From contig NC_053040.3 in the NCBI RefSeq assembly GCF_002575655.3, positions 462,196,780 to 462,260,779 on the forward strand: 64,000 nucleotides of DNA, in the 5' to 3' direction. Of the stretch, positions 19,575 to 31,699 are shown in pieces. A program made the position numbers and the translations under genes. Every line of letters begins with the position of its first letter. Within the stretch, counting starts at the first letter, position 1. Below the pieces are notes generated by a model. That model did not search any database. It was not told the DNA's origin and worked only from the letters and a program-made list of their open reading frames with translations. This DNA is from Aegilops tauschii subsp. strangulata. Taxonomy: Eukaryota; Streptophyta; Magnoliopsida; Poales; Poaceae.

Positions 19575-19689
19575 AGTACCACCTCGTGTATATCTTTTAT
19601 ATTTAGACTAAAAGCATAAATTCACAAAAAAAAACGTATTGTGACAGTGAACCCGACAAAATCAATCCGTGCTTTATTATTAAAAAAAA
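19575..19689 (-). mobile_element. Helitron 5' terminus (partner 3' end not found)
   Basis: On the - strand this reads TAATAATAAAGCACGGATTG followed by the ~100-bp 5' region shared with four other Helitrons here (23931-24030, 35613-35724, 38793-38881, 44114-44228). The outermost TCTCTCCC is replaced by an A run, and Helitron A's CTAG end follows at 19691. I saw no hairpin-plus-CTAG end upstream, so the body of this element (perhaps including 17098-18224) is undefined. Confidence 0.7.
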
Positions 19690-21955
19690 ACTAGTACAAA
19701 TGCCCATGCGTTGCACCGGGCGAAAAAAGAGGCACAACATGCTTCATGTGCAAAAAAAAAGTGTGTTCCTTCAAACATTATTGAGCAATAAATAGAGCGT
19801 GTAGTTAGCCTAAAAAAACCTGCTTCATGTGTCATTATGCATCATTTTTTATATCCAATTTTAATAATTGTCGATGAGAAGGTTAAATATGGGAATTTTC
19901 TTATTTTTAATAAAATTTAATGTTTACATAAAAATCGGGACACTTTTTAAAGAATAGTTAACATTTTTACTAAATTGGAACATTTCTTTAAAAAGGAATT
20001 TTTAACAGATGTTTTTGAAATAATGTTTTGTCTTTTTGAAAATTATATTCTATTTGTAATTATTTTTTGCACTATTTGGGCTTGGCCCAAACATAAGGAC
20101 TTGCCTACACAAACACGCACGCTGTAAGAAAAAGAAGACAATGTCATTGCGAGAAGAACTGCCCACGTTGTCTCTCTTCCCGTTCCCCATCTCACTATCC
20201 CTAGTAAACGAATAATTGCCCCTCTTCATTTAATTGCCCATGCGTTGCAACATGAACCGTAACATAATTTGCATGTTTGAAAAGTCGCCCGGGATTCAGT
20301 TATCTTGCAAATGCATAAAAAGATTCTGGTGTTGTTGCTCCATGTAGTCCCCTTGTCTCCCTTGCTGAAGAATGAAGAATGAACGGTGATATAATTTGCA
20401 TGTTTGAAAAACTTGACTGAGATTCAGTCATCTAGTCTATAGCAAATACGTAACTCAATGCCTCACCATGATATGGATAAATCTTATGGCTCTCTTAAAC
20501 ACAAACAATGATAATTCTTGTGGGATCTTCTGTCACATAAAGTGTGAGAATTGCAAGAGCAGGGAAAATAATCGTACAGAAAAGATAAATTGAGCACTGA
20601 GACATCAAAGTAAATCAGAGCTAGTCATGATTCACCCACCCTCGCTCTGTTGGCTTTATGTATTTGCTCACCTCTCAACAAAGCGACTACTATAACATTG
20701 TACTGCCCCAAGTAGTCTTCCTCTATGTCGTCTCATGGTTTCATTCAAGTTTTTTCCGCTATTATTCAACAATGAACATAGAAAGGGGTCACCAAAGGTA
20801 TCTTCAGATATAACTTATCCAGGGCCATCAGTTATGGTATAAGCATCCAAAGGAATACTCAGATATAACTTATATACAACAAATAGAGCCAACCAAAAGG
20901 TGTCTTCAGATATGAAGCCATGTAAAAAAATTGTCACCCTGGAAAAATATTGCATGCTTGAGAGATATGTATGCACGTTTCCATCTCTGTTTACAAGTTG
21001 CGACCATGTGAGCATGGTCTATGTTACAGTAAAAGAAAGAGAAGAAAAACTACACCGAAACAGGTTAGTTTTAAGTCACATGATGGGGAAAAGGTGGATT
21101 TACCATTGGGAAAAGAATAGGTCTTATTAGCACTAAGACACACATCACGCATAAAAGATAAGGAATGCCAGAACATAGCATCAGTAAGAAAATAAAATTG
21201 CATAGAACAGAAGCACCACAATTTGAGTCGAAACCTGACATGGGTAATAGACAATTACTTTTGCTTGAAAAGAATACATCAAAGCTTCCATTGGTCACTG
21301 AAACTTCTCCTGGCAGGATATATGGTCCAGCAGAAAGCTACACTACTGGCAAGTATAAGCAAATAATGTATAGTTATAAGCAAATAATGTATAGTTATAA
21401 AAGATATGGGTAGTTAACTCTACAAATAACAACTCAAGAATAACATATAGTTATAAGTAGGTAGAACATTGCTCTTCTACAACAAAAGATTATGAAAAGT
21501 TTATGATCCAACTATTCAATAATAGATAATGGTACAGTTTTGTGTAATGGAACAAACACATTCTATTTATTACCCTGATTTGTTAGTTTAAAGGCAATTG
21601 ACAAAGGAAATTTAAGATAAACATGGCCATTCTGTGTAAGCAAAATAACACAAACAGTGGCAAGAAATAGGATACAGAGATTACAACAATGCCAGTACAC
21701 AATCTGACTTCACCTACCATGACTAATAGTTGTTCTCTTTTAGTGGTAATCTTCTATCTGGGAGAGTTGCATATTTGTTCGTAACAAAGAAAAAATGTTT
21801 TTTCTGAATCACTAATTTTATGCACCAAGTATCATTCAAATAGGAATATGCAGCACTAAGATTGAAGATAGTGAACCTGACCGAAGGTTGGATGATCCAT
21901 AGTTTGGTTGGGGATAGAGATACCAACGAATTGATGATCCCAGTCTCTCTCTGGT

Positions 21956-22170
21956 TTGGTCCTCAAGGGTGCCCAACAATGTATTCTTTTTGGATGGCTA
22001 CTGCATAACGGAAGAATGAACACATTTCGAAATTTACACAAGACCATACTTGATTCAGATATCTGCCCCATGTGTCTCCAAGCCACAGAAACTTGCTCTC
22101 GTCTATTCATTCAGTGTCCTACAGCAAAGTTGTTTGGTGTGGTATTGGCATACTCCAAACTGGCAGGAAA
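21956..22170 (+). pseudogene. Reverse-transcriptase zinc-binding (zf-RVT) fragment
   Basis: The open stretch reads FGWLLHNGRMNTFRNLHK, then DICPMCLQATETCSRLFIQC. This matches the C-terminal zinc-binding module that follows RT in plant non-LTR retrotransposons and their many host copies (W-x-L, CPxC, ET...LFxxC). No RT domain adjoins it. The frame runs on to 22396 with no further similarity that I can see. Most likely a fragment carried by Helitron A. Confidence 0.6.
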
Positions 22171-23057
22171 TCATCAATTCGAAGCGTTTCATGACTTTGC
22201 TCATCCTTTGGAACATCTGGGATCCTTGAAACTCTCAAGTATTCAGACAATACATGAAGCACAGAAATATGGCACGGCAAGTTGTTTTGAGACAATACAT
22301 GAAGCAGGCCAAGCACTCCCTCTTCAATTAGCTCATGGAGCTTGGGGCGGCGATGACGCACGAAAGCGATCTGGGGCGGTGGCGAGCAACGCCTAACACT
22401 GGCGGGGACATGAACGAATGCTTGTCAGCCGGAGAACCGTCGAGCTCGGGGCACAGACGGACGGCGACGTCGATCGTGGAGACTCGCGGCAGCTGTTGGG
22501 ACCGTGCTGGCGGCGGCGACGGCGCATCCCATTCTACAAATGCTTGTAAAAAATCTTTGCAACTCCAGATCAAAATAAGCTTTTTGCAGAAGGACATCAA
22601 TGTTGACTAAATCGTAACTGTAACAAAAAATAGCTGATCATTATTTTATTCTTTCAAGTGGCACCAGGCACTTAATTCTACTGAAAAATATGCACATACA
22701 CACTGGCCGCATGCCCAAAGAAGTTAGCTCCACGCAAACGTTTGCATATCAGGTCTTGTGCAACTGTAATGGAGTTTTGACAGATTGATTTGAGCAAAAA
22801 ACATGGGTCTGCAAGTCTGAACTAATAATAAGAGCACTGCAAAGAGAATATTTAGGCCAACAGATCAGGCAATCTGCTACTACATGCATGCATGTGGAAA
22901 GAGGGGTGTTGAAGGCATTAATCTGAGAAACACATGTTGGACAACCCCAGAAACTACAGAGAGAAAAGTTGTTTAGTACTCCCTCGAGTGATGGGACAGA
23001 AACAATGACTAAAACAGGGGATACCATCGAGTGATTAGCTTTCAAGGGGATACGTAC

Positions 23058-23183
23058 CTCTCGTGTAGCCTCCATAGGAGACATTGCACGGCTCGACGGA
23101 TGTTCTTGTTCCTCCGGCGAACTCGGCGCTTTTTCCTCCGGCGAACTTGGCGGTGACATTGGACGTTTGGTCAAAAATTGCAA
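23058..23183 (-). pseudogene. Captured exon fragment with donor site, unknown family
   Basis: The frame reads MSPPSSPEEKAPSSPEEQE and ends at EATRE, followed by GTACGTATCC, a good splice donor. The sequence is Ser/Pro/Glu-rich with a duplicated SSPEE unit. It lies near the 5' end of Helitron A, the usual place for a first exon driven by captured promoter sequence. No family recognised. Confidence 0.4.
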
Positions 23184-23439
23184 TTTCGACGGGATGATGG
23201 AGATTATGGTCCCAGGGCACGACCTGATGGAGATTCCGGCCGAGGACCCTTACTAATAGCAGCCAATCAAATCCAGGTCGGGCGCTCCATCAATTTGTGT
23301 TGGAGAAGGACAGGTCAGGCCTCCAATTTCCTATCCAAATCACAACACAGCAGCAGTAAGTCGGAGGTTGAGACGGATACGGCAGAGGAGTCCGGAGAGG
23401 ACTGGCGGCTGCGGACGGCCGGTGCTGGCGGCGAACGGC

Positions 23440-23561
23440 CGGCGTACCCACAGGATGCTGTCCCACCTTCCATCCTCCATGAACGCCCACGAGCACAGCC
23501 GGCGCACCCACAGGAAGCTGTCCCCCCTTCCATCCTCCATGAACGCCCACGAGCACAGCAA
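23440..23561 (+). repeat. 60-bp tandem duplication
   Basis: Two copies with a period of exactly 60 bp (CACAGGATGCTGTCCCACC and CACAGGAAGCTGTCCCCCC starts). They are nearly identical and the period is a multiple of three, so the duplication is frame-neutral in the overlapping open frames. Those frames have no recognised product. Confidence 0.85.
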
Positions 23562-24156
23562 GGGTGGCCTCCCTTACCCAAGCACGCACCCACGACGTCT
23601 GCCTTCTCCTCCACCGCGGTTGTAGCCGTCCGACGACAAGGGCGCCGCCCGTCACCTGCCCGTGCTCCGCCGTCGCTGGAAAGGAAGGAGTTTGGATAAG
23701 ATGAATTAGAGGATTGCGGACTGTATTTCAAACAAAGATAGGTTTTTTTTTCGTAAAAATGAAGCGTTTAGGTCCACGCCGAGGCTGAACCCGCCGCCGT
23801 GCCAGAGCGGCCGGCGCGCGTTCGGCTGGAGCCGGGTAGGCGGCGGCCCGTGGCCCAACGCAAATTTTCTGGCCCTATGTGATACGAAGCTGTGAAAACA
23901 AATTGGAAGGACGAAATATTTAGTACCACCTCATGTATATATGTTTTAAATTCGAATTGAAAGCGTAAATTTACGGAAAGAAGCGTATTGTGACGGTGAA
24001 TCCACGGAGTCAATCCATGCTTTATTATTAAAAAAAATAACTAGTACAAATGCCCGTGCGTTGCAACGGGCGAATTTTTTTTATACATGCTCACATGGTA
24101 TTACGCAACCCTTCTTATATCTAATTTTGGCTATCATCAGAAATAAGGTTACACTG

Positions 24157-24668
24157 AGCATAATAGTTTGGACCATAAATTTGGGATGTGAAGAAGCCAC
24201 CCTGACGACGTTCGTCAGGACCTAATTGACCTCCGCACTATTATTCAATGAAATAATAGTTTTGCATGAATAGTCTTTTAGTTCATTTTTTAAGTAACAC
24301 ACATTCTGAAAAGTATTTTTTTTGTAATTTTTCAGAACATATTCAAAAAATTGGATCATTTTTTTATGACGATCAATTTTCTTGGAAAAGTATATTTCAA
24401 TTGTATTTTTTTAGCATAACAGTTTGGACCATAAATTTCGGACATTAAGAAGCCACCCTGACGACGTTCGTCACGACCTAATTCACCTCCGCACTATCAT
24501 CCGATGAAATAATAGTTTTGCATGAATAGTCTTTTAGTTGATTTTTTAGTAAAACACATTCTGAAAAGTTTTTTTTGTAATTTTTCAGAACATATTCAAA
24601 AAATTAATCATTTTTTTGTTGACGATCAATTTTCTTGGAAAAGTATATTTCAATTGTATTTATTTTTG
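24157..24668. repeat. 256-bp tandem duplication near the Helitron B 3' end
   Basis: The AGCATAA-AGTTTGGACCATAA segment starting at 24157 recurs at 24413, and the whole ~256-bp unit follows with few changes, including GCCACCCTGACGACGTTCGTC. Single-base indels separate the two short open frames it creates, so neither is coding. Confidence 0.88.
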
Positions 24669-24979
24669 CATTGTTTTTTGGCTTGGCCCAAGCAAAAGAA
24701 AATATGTCTGCTACCCCTAAAAAAACATAATATGTCTACTACTAAACAACAAAAGAGAATTTCTCAAAAAAGAACAAAAAAGCATTTGTAGTGTGCTTGC
24801 TATGGTGGAGCTTATATTCACCAAAATCCGGCAATTGGCACTTGCAAGAGGGAGAGTTCATCGATATTGTGAGTAATCGCCTGAGTTAAACCGGAGTGGA
24901 GGGGTGTGGGGTCGCCGGTTTGTGGTGATCTCGCCATTGTAATATCTTGTACATATACTCTCTCTTTTTCTATAAAGCT

Positions 24980-25560
24980 AAGGTACGCTTTTTCGTACTC
25001 TTAAAAAAAAACAGAGACGTTACTCTAAAAAAAGGAAAGGAGACGCACGAACTCGATATCTCTTCCCGTTCCCCATTTTCTCTCCTGGTGCTGGCCAAGC
25101 GGCGGCGCCGCCGCCTCCCGTCTTCTCGTCGTTCTCGGAGGATGAGGGCACGAAGGATGTGGCTGTACCGTCGTGCCCTCCACCTGCGCCGGCTTATCAA
25201 CGGGACCTTGCGCGGCTCCCTCTTATTTCAGCTCCGCCCGCGCCCGCGCCACCGTCGACGGCGCGGCTTCGGCGTCCCCGGTGGCTCCTGTCCGACGCCT
25301 ACAGCGCTTCCTCGCGCGGATGCAGCGGGCTCCTGGCCGGTAGAGGAGGAGTTGGATGCAGATTGTTCCACGGCGTGGTCCTGCTCGCCGCCGACGAGGC
25401 CCTGCGAGGGGCGAGGAGACGGCTCCACTGCTCCGAGCTCCTCCGACGTACTGCTGCTGGTGCCATGGAGGTCCACCCCCACTCTCGCCCCTGTCCTCTC
25501 TTTCCATGTACTGCACTGCAGCAACGAACTTAGTACCAATCTACACAAAAGATTACTGAA
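24980..25560 (+). pseudogene. GC-rich captured fragment in Helitron B, family unknown
   Basis: An abruptly GC-rich island in AT-rich sequence, between the tandem duplication and the helicase 3' end. Several overlapping frames are open on both strands (for example 24947-25606 +, 25228-25548 -). The Arg/Pro/Ala-rich translations look like composition effects. It resembles the first exon of a grass gene picked up by the Helitron, but no motif supports a family. Confidence 0.35.
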
Positions 25561-26839
25561 GTTAATCTGGGCAATAACATACCCTCGTCCATTAACATTT
25601 TATTAGATGCGAAGTTTAGGACTAACTGAACCATAGATTTGCAGAGCAGAGTGCAAGGAACTGGTTAGAAGGTTCAGTTATTTAACTTTTGGGAAGTACA
25701 GTTAGTTGTTGCATGATTAAACTACATTTGGGGATTGCCTTTCTTTGTATGCTTTTCCGAATAAAATGTAGAGTGTAGAGATGAACTGTAATATGAGAGG
25801 ACAAAACTTGTCACTGTTCCCGGCTGGGTGTCTCCTGTTTCTTCATAGTTGTAGATGTAGCTTTTATTCTGGTTACTTGTTGCCTAGTTCAGAATTACAT
25901 GCCCTTGTCGTCTGGTTCCCTTGCCACCGTGTTCAACCTGTGCACCAAGATCCCTAGCAGCTGCAGTTGGAGTTGATCCACCTGTGATTGGTGTTGGTGC
26001 TGCTGTTTGTATTGCTACAGCAGTGAAGGCCACGGGTCTTTTTGAGACTATTAAAATTAGGTATACTTCCATCTAGTTATTCCATTTTATATAGTATATC
26101 CACCGGATTATATTCATCTGCCCTTTCTATTAGATCCTTTCTAAAATGTGCATATATATATAGTTTTCTGGTTTGTTTGGTTGTTTATCTTTAGCTATGA
26201 AATTATATGTACTTTTACAAAATTGGACAGATATATTTCAGGTTCCAGGGGAGGTAGAGAATGTGATGTTACGAAAAATTAGTGCAGCAGCAACATTTCC
26301 AGGGAGAGAAATATGTTTTTATTTTGACTTGCAAGTCTCCTTTTGCCCTTAGTTACACAGTTTGGTGCTAGATTTGCATATACACATAGAATTATTTCTA
26401 TAGAAAATCCATGAATGAGTTAGTGAACACATAATAAAAAATTCCATGAATGATTTAGTGGTTTAGTAATTATATCATGACTGATTTGTATATACATAAA
26501 TGAGGTAGTGTCCTTCAAGACAATAAAGTTCTGAATTCTAACTGAGAAGTTGTCACTTGGCTGCAATGTTTCTGTAGAATCCAAGCAATAAATTTAAGGT
26601 TAGAAAATAAGCAATGCAATGTGAAATATAAATAGAAACTGAAAATTTGAACAAGAAATTGAAAGGTTGCAGTACCTATTTGGTTAGGACTTCAGTGTAG
26701 ACAATATTTTTCGTATACGTCCCGCTTGTATTGGTCTTCTTATTCTTCTTTTTCTTCCCACCCTTTGAGTATGTGTCGCCTGTACTTGTCTTTTTATTCT
26801 TCTGTTTATTGTCATCATGTGTACCTGTTAGTACCTTTA

Positions 26840-28300
26840 TGTTTGATGTCGCGGTTGCTCTAGAAAGCGCGGCATATAGTTGACCATGTGAGAAAACCGG
26901 TTCAGGCAGATAGACCCAACATTTGGTATCGTCTGACCTTGTGATTTGTTTATTGTCATTGCAAAACTGAGCCTGACTGGGAACTGTTTCCTCTTGAAAT
27001 AGAAGGGGAACATGTCATCGTCAGAGGGGCATAATGGTATCCGAGGTAGGAAAAACTCGCATTCCAGAGTGCTGTCCCACCACAATCTCTGCATCAATTG
27101 TATTTTTTTGAAAACCACGTACGACCAACCTCGTGCCATTGCAGAGTCCATTAGCAGGGTCGATGTTCCTGAGTAGTATGATTGGACAATTAATTTTGAG
27201 CTTCAACATATGCGGAGGCAGTCCATTTGGGGTTAGGGTGTTTAGGAATTCTGGTGGATAGTAGTTATGTGGGTCGTCTTCTACAGAATCAAAGCTGTGG
27301 TACACCATCTCCTCCCCCTGGAAGCGATCAATCATTTTTAGGTTGATTTTGTCTACGCAATCGTTCCTTGTGGATAAAATTGCTCTTGATATGATGTACT
27401 TTGGATCTTTTAGTGAAGCATTGCCTGTTTGGTAGATACTGTTGATGAGTCTATCGAGGCCATTATCATCCGTCTTATTTGGCACACATATGCTTGTAGG
27501 TAGTAGTATTTCACCATCATCATTTGTCTCCTCGGTTCCGTTCCCAATGCGTAGTAGGTATTCTGCGAACCAAGAGTCGTTTTGAGCCCTCATGTTGCGT
27601 ACAAGCTTCAATTGACGCATGCAATTCCAGAGCTCTGACCTGCGCAGTGATGCATCTACTATTTGGGCTCTGGTTCCCTTCCGGACAACAGGTAGCACTT
27701 GTCTAAAATCTCCCCCAAATACAATAGTTTTTCCACCAAATGGAAGATCTGGTCTGTCCGTTATGTCCCGCATGCTTTTGTCTAACGCCTCCACTGTCTG
27801 CCTCTTAGTCATAGATGCTTCATCCCAGATTATTAGTGATGCTGCTTGGAGTAGCTTTCCTGTCCCACTTTGTTTTGTGAACCTACAAATAGCTCCATTG
27901 TCTATTTTTAGTGGAATCTTAAACCTCGAGTGTGCGGTTCTCCCTCCAGGCATTATGGAAGCAGCAACACCGGAAGTGGCCGTCGCCACAGCAATCTTGC
28001 CTTGTCCGCGCACTGTGGCCAAAAGCGCCCTGTAAAGAAAAGTTTTTCCTGTGCCTCCCGGCCCATCGACAAAGAATATACCTCCTCTTTGGCGGTCAAC
28101 CGTGGCTAGGATTTCGTCGTAGGCCTTCCTCTGCTCGTTGTTGAGGTTTTTATGCAACGATGCGTCCTCAGGGTCCACCTCGATGGAGGTCTCCTCAATG
28201 ATCTCCCTAGGTATGTCGTCTGTCGTCTCATGCTGTTTGTCGATATCTGGAAGAGGAAACGATTCTATGTCTTTCCCCATTGAGTGCAACATGTCTGATA
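26840..28300 (-). pseudogene. Helitron B helicase domain (PIF1 family), frameshifted
   Basis: A superfamily 1 DNA helicase, the C-terminal half of the RepHel transposase, which unwinds the donor strand during rolling-circle transposition. Visible motifs in order are NEQRKAYDEIL, Walker A GPGGTGKT (about 28068), TSGVAAS, Walker B IIWDEASM, FGGDFRQVLPV, TRNDCVDKIN and TINKSQGQT (about 26940). Helicase motif VI (YAALSRATA) is in yet another frame at about 26855-26885. Frame changes occur near 27050 and 26920, and near 28300 where it should join Rep. The 423-codon stretch is otherwise free of stops. Confidence 0.92.
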
Positions 28301-29763
28301 TTTTTCCGAACCATCTGTTTGACCGTGTGCTTGCATTTGCAGTTTCTGCTGTAGTCTTCTGACATTGCCTCTAGGTGATTGTTCCAGAGGTTACGGACGT
28401 CGCTTGGCTCGCAAAAAACCAAGATTGTCGCAAATAACCTTCTGAGCGATGATGGCATCCGAAACAACTCAGCTTCTGTCATGCAATCATCTAGTGTGTT
28501 GTCTGCCTCAATGAGCCCCCGTTTTTCTGCAGCTTCACGGAAGGTTGGCATTACTTGTCCATCGACTGTTCGTAGGTCTTCGTAGCTGGTGGCGCCTGTC
28601 ACGTGGTTTAGGAGAACTCGAAGATAGTATCGTTCTCCTTCAGCCAGGTGTGCTGAGACGATCCTGCCAACCTGGAACACAGCGGCTCGCTTCCTCTCTT
28701 GCCAAAACTTCCCTCGTCTTTGCCAAGTATAATATTGTGGAAAGTCTTTGTATAGTATGCCTCGTGCTTTCTCATATAAGCTGTTTGCTTCAAAGTACGC
28801 TGTCAATATTGATCTTTCTGTGCCATCACGGTTGATAACATTCTTTATTTTTTCCATACCATGATATGAAACCATGTGCATATTTGGGAGATGTAGCTGC
28901 AGTTGCAAGACAGGTGGGTGCATTTTGCTTAGTTCAAAGCCATATATTCTCCACAGTGCTTCCGGAGGCGTCACCCACCGTGCGTCTCTGTATTGTTTAA
29001 TCTCGTCGATTTCGACTTCGTCCACTTTGTCAGTTACTGACACAGATGCTCGGTCATGACCCTTGTAGATGTACTTGAAGAGGTACTTAACGGCTTTAAT
29101 GCTTGAGCATATCTCAATATTTATGTGGCAGTTGAACATCCTTAACAGATAGGGGTTGTAAGGAACAACCCACCTATTATCTAGTTGGCAATTGCGGACC
29201 ATTTCAGTCGGACCATCATTGCGTCTCCTATAAAGTGGGTAGGAGTCCTTGCCTTGAATCGTAGTTTCGTTAAATGGCCTTGGATAATTATTCTTGCATG
29301 ACGGACGATTCTTTGTGCATGGACAAAATTTATTCAATGCACCGCAAGGACAATGCATCATATGTTTGACTACCATTTTGTGTAGCTCTGGGTACTTGTG
29401 CTTGTCAGGGAGCTCAGCGGAGATAATTCTGTCATACTGTTCCGGACATGTGTATTTGTATTTCCCGGTCATGATGAGCAAAAAGTGAGCACGGGGTAGT
29501 CCCCTCTTTTGGAACTCTACGACATATGTATATGCCTGAACCTTTCCAAGAATGGCCTTCTCAAATAGTTGCTTCTTCATTTCTTCTAGCTTGGCCCTGA
29601 AGACACGAACTACAATGTCTGGGCGATCTTGTGGTGTTTGTCCGAACTGTAGTTCACGTGTGATCTCTTCCCAGTTGGGGTTGCAGGTCATTGTGAGGAA
29701 TACATCCGGCTTTCCATATTTTCTAACTAAAGCCATAGCATCTAGATACCGGCGAAGTTTATC
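28301..29763 (-). pseudogene. Helitron B Rep (HUH endonuclease) domain, damaged
   Basis: The rolling-circle initiator domain. Visible motifs are KPDVFLTMTCNPNWEEI (motif 1), VEFQKRGLPRAHFLL (the HUH box) and KYLFKYIYKGHDR with the paired tyrosines. The HUH box should read H-hydrophobic-H: its first histidine is arginine here (RAHF), which should abolish metal binding. The C-rich stretch HCPCGALNKFCPC is also typical. The upstream join is a TGA at 29764-29766 where arginine is expected, and the downstream join to the helicase is frameshifted near 28300. Confidence 0.9.
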
Positions 29764-30470
29764 TCATGGCCCTCCAATAAACGATGAGGCAAGTACTCTC
29801 CGTTTTCCGACTGCATCTCCATTCTGTTCTCCTGCTTGAATGCTGTCTAGAAGGCCTTGGTATAGATCTGCCCTTATTTTGTTCTGATGATGCCACATAT
29901 AATCCAATCTGGAGCTTTCAATCTTGATGTATGTATCTACAGCAAACTGCTGGAAAAGCCGTCCACCGTGCAATATTGGGTTGAATATGTTTGGTCGTGT
30001 ATGGAATTTATAGCAGTAGTATTCTCTCATGGTTACCCACAGGCCACTGACTGAATCTGTGCAAATATTGCATCATGGAAACTTAGTTGAATATGTAGTA
30101 GTGAAGCATATATGAAAATTGAGTTCTGAATATTACCTGGATCATCATCATTATTGATATTTTCAGCACCAACATCTTCCTCTTGTGTATCCTTCTTTGG
30201 GATTTTCCTATGCTAACCCAGTTCAGCTCTTGGAAAGAATAGAGGATACGACAACGGATCATAGCACCCGTAATATGATCGAATGTGCTCTATTTCGTTG
30301 TTGTTCCCATGTAGTATTACATTCCTGTCATAAGTATTTCTTCTTTCATTTCCTTCAATCCACACTGCAGCTACCTCTGAATTGATTGGTGCGTTGTATG
30401 TTCGCTGGTCCAATCTTTGGTCAAGGTTCAAGATGAGTCTGTAGTCCTCAAGGTTTTGGGCTTGTCCCAA
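29764..30470 (-). pseudogene. Helitron_like_N region of the Helitron B transposase
   Basis: Two open pieces separated by an intron-like gap (about 30030-30210). The upstream one holds NLDQRLDQRTYNAPI, EVAAVWIEG and IEHIRSYYGCYDPLSYPLFFP. The downstream one holds MREYYCYKFHTRP, GGRLFQQFAVDTYIKIE and SSFIGGP. Both are standard parts of the Helitron N-terminal helicase-like domain that precedes Rep. The second ends in the premature TGA at 29764. The gap shows CATGGTTACC-like splice possibilities, but I could not fix the sites. Confidence 0.82.
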
Positions 30471-30549
30471 ACTCCTAAACTGTTGAGAGTATATATGGGT
30501 TATTGCGTAGAATGTCTGTTATTATTCGAATCACCTGCCTGTCTTGCTC

Positions 30550-31130
30550 TTACATTGCCTCGCGACAGTGGCGGTACCGATGCTCTAAGCTTGGATCATC
30601 ATCGTAGAAGTATAGCTCCATATGCTTTGGATCTGAGTGACTATTACCAAATGAGTGTATGTTGTGATAGATCTGACCATGAGCTCGAAAGGTGTAAATA
30701 CCAGTTGTTCGAATGTCAGTTGTATCTCTGTCAAGGTGACAGTATAGAGTAGTAAATGAGAAGTGTCCATTGAAAAATCTTATATTGTTCCGAAAATGCC
30801 TTGCTTCAGAATCGTTGCTTGTCCAAAGTCTCATGAGTTCAGGTGGTGTATCTGGATTGGCTAGTCTTATTTGCCCTTTCTTGCAGCATAACCCTTTAGA
30901 TTCATACTTGAATTTTGTTGCTTTGCAGAACCTGCAATTTTCTTCCATTTTACACGTGTGTGTTCTTTGGTATGTTGCTGTAGACAAAATCATACGGATC
31001 AGGATTGTGAAGTTCCTCGTCTTCCTTGATTTCAATTTCCACTTCCTCATCCTCTTCTGATTTGATTTGTAGCATACAAAAATTAGTGAAGGGGCAATAT
31101 AATGATGCAAAAATATTAAGATTGTATTGA
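30550..31130 (-). pseudogene. N-terminal zinc-finger region of the Helitron B transposase
   Basis: The frame contains a cysteine cluster (CRFCKATKFKYESKGLCC), PDTPPELMRLW, ARHFRNNIRFFNGHFSFTTL, IYTFRAHGQIYHNI and LYFYDDDPSLEHRYRHC. This is the usual order in plant Helitron transposases just upstream of the Helitron_like_N domain. The first ~45 codons of the open stretch (from 31152) overlap a GTATGC donor after GGTGAAG at about 31137 and are probably intronic. Confidence 0.8.
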
Positions 31131-31136
31131 GCATAC

Positions 31137-31606
31137 CTTCACCAAAGAACATGTATTCATCCTCATTTGTATCTTCTTCAAATATGACTTCATCATTACC
31201 TATGTTGTAATTTTTTATTGTTTATATTTCTTTGTATTGCATAATGTTCATATATGAAATTGATAACCTTACCGTGATCATCGTTGTAGATTGATTGTCT
31301 TGGTCCATCTACTTCTTTGATGGTTTTGTCTTTCTCACATATGACTTCATCATTATCTGTGTAGTATTTTTTTAATATATTATTTGTCTATTGCATAAAA
31401 GTAAATATGATATTGATAGCCTTACCGTGATCATCGTTATAGAATGATTGTATTCGTGCATTTACTTCTTTGATTGTTGAACACATTGACGAGGGGATGT
31501 CTGGCCACAAAGCCACCTTGCTGTGATTGTCGTTGTAGGTTGTTTCTGTTGTGGCATCTGCTTCTTTGATGCTTGGAAACATTGACGAGGGGATGTCTAC
31601 GCACAA
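31137..31606 (-). repeat. Tandemly duplicated exon-intron units in the transposase N-terminus
   Basis: Three copies of an exon segment (ending near ACGATGATCACG, or TACAACGACAATCACAG in the third) lie in tandem. Two carry short introns of about 69-73 bp (31200-31272 and 31357-31425), bounded on the - strand by GTAAGG and by CATAG or ACAG. The third copy (about 31516-31606) lacks the intron. The repeated peptide is a DIPSSM-x(3)-IKE unit. Offsets of about 153 and 96 bp fit intron-bearing and intronless units. Confidence 0.6.
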
Positions 31607-31699
31607 CGATGGTTATTCGTACATAAAGATCTTATTTTGAATGCAAGTATTGTATAACATTTAGAGTATTACCATAAATCATGACCTCTGGTTGCTGTA

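Larger units (their letters stand above)
19691..24030 (-). mobile_element. Helitron A, non-autonomous, gene-fragment carrier
   Basis: The 3' end on the - strand is a hairpin region (CCCGGTGCAACGCATGGGC) followed by CTAG at 19691-19694, with A as the flanking base. The 5' end is the shared region 23931-24030. The 3' sequence fits the known grass Helitron pattern (hairpin around GCAACGCACGGG, then CTAG). It encodes no Rep or helicase. It contains a zinc-finger piece of a non-LTR retrotransposon (about 21950-22170), an exon fragment (23058-23183) and a 60-bp duplication. A second, decayed 3' end lies inside it near 20228. The remaining AT-rich sequence holds nothing recognisable. Confidence 0.72.

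Noticed and set aside
24266..24791. Two similar open frames of 60 and 89 codons as a duplicated gene
   Set aside because: They come from the 256-bp tandem duplication, differ by indels, are AT-driven (Phe/Ser/Ile-rich) and lack any motif.
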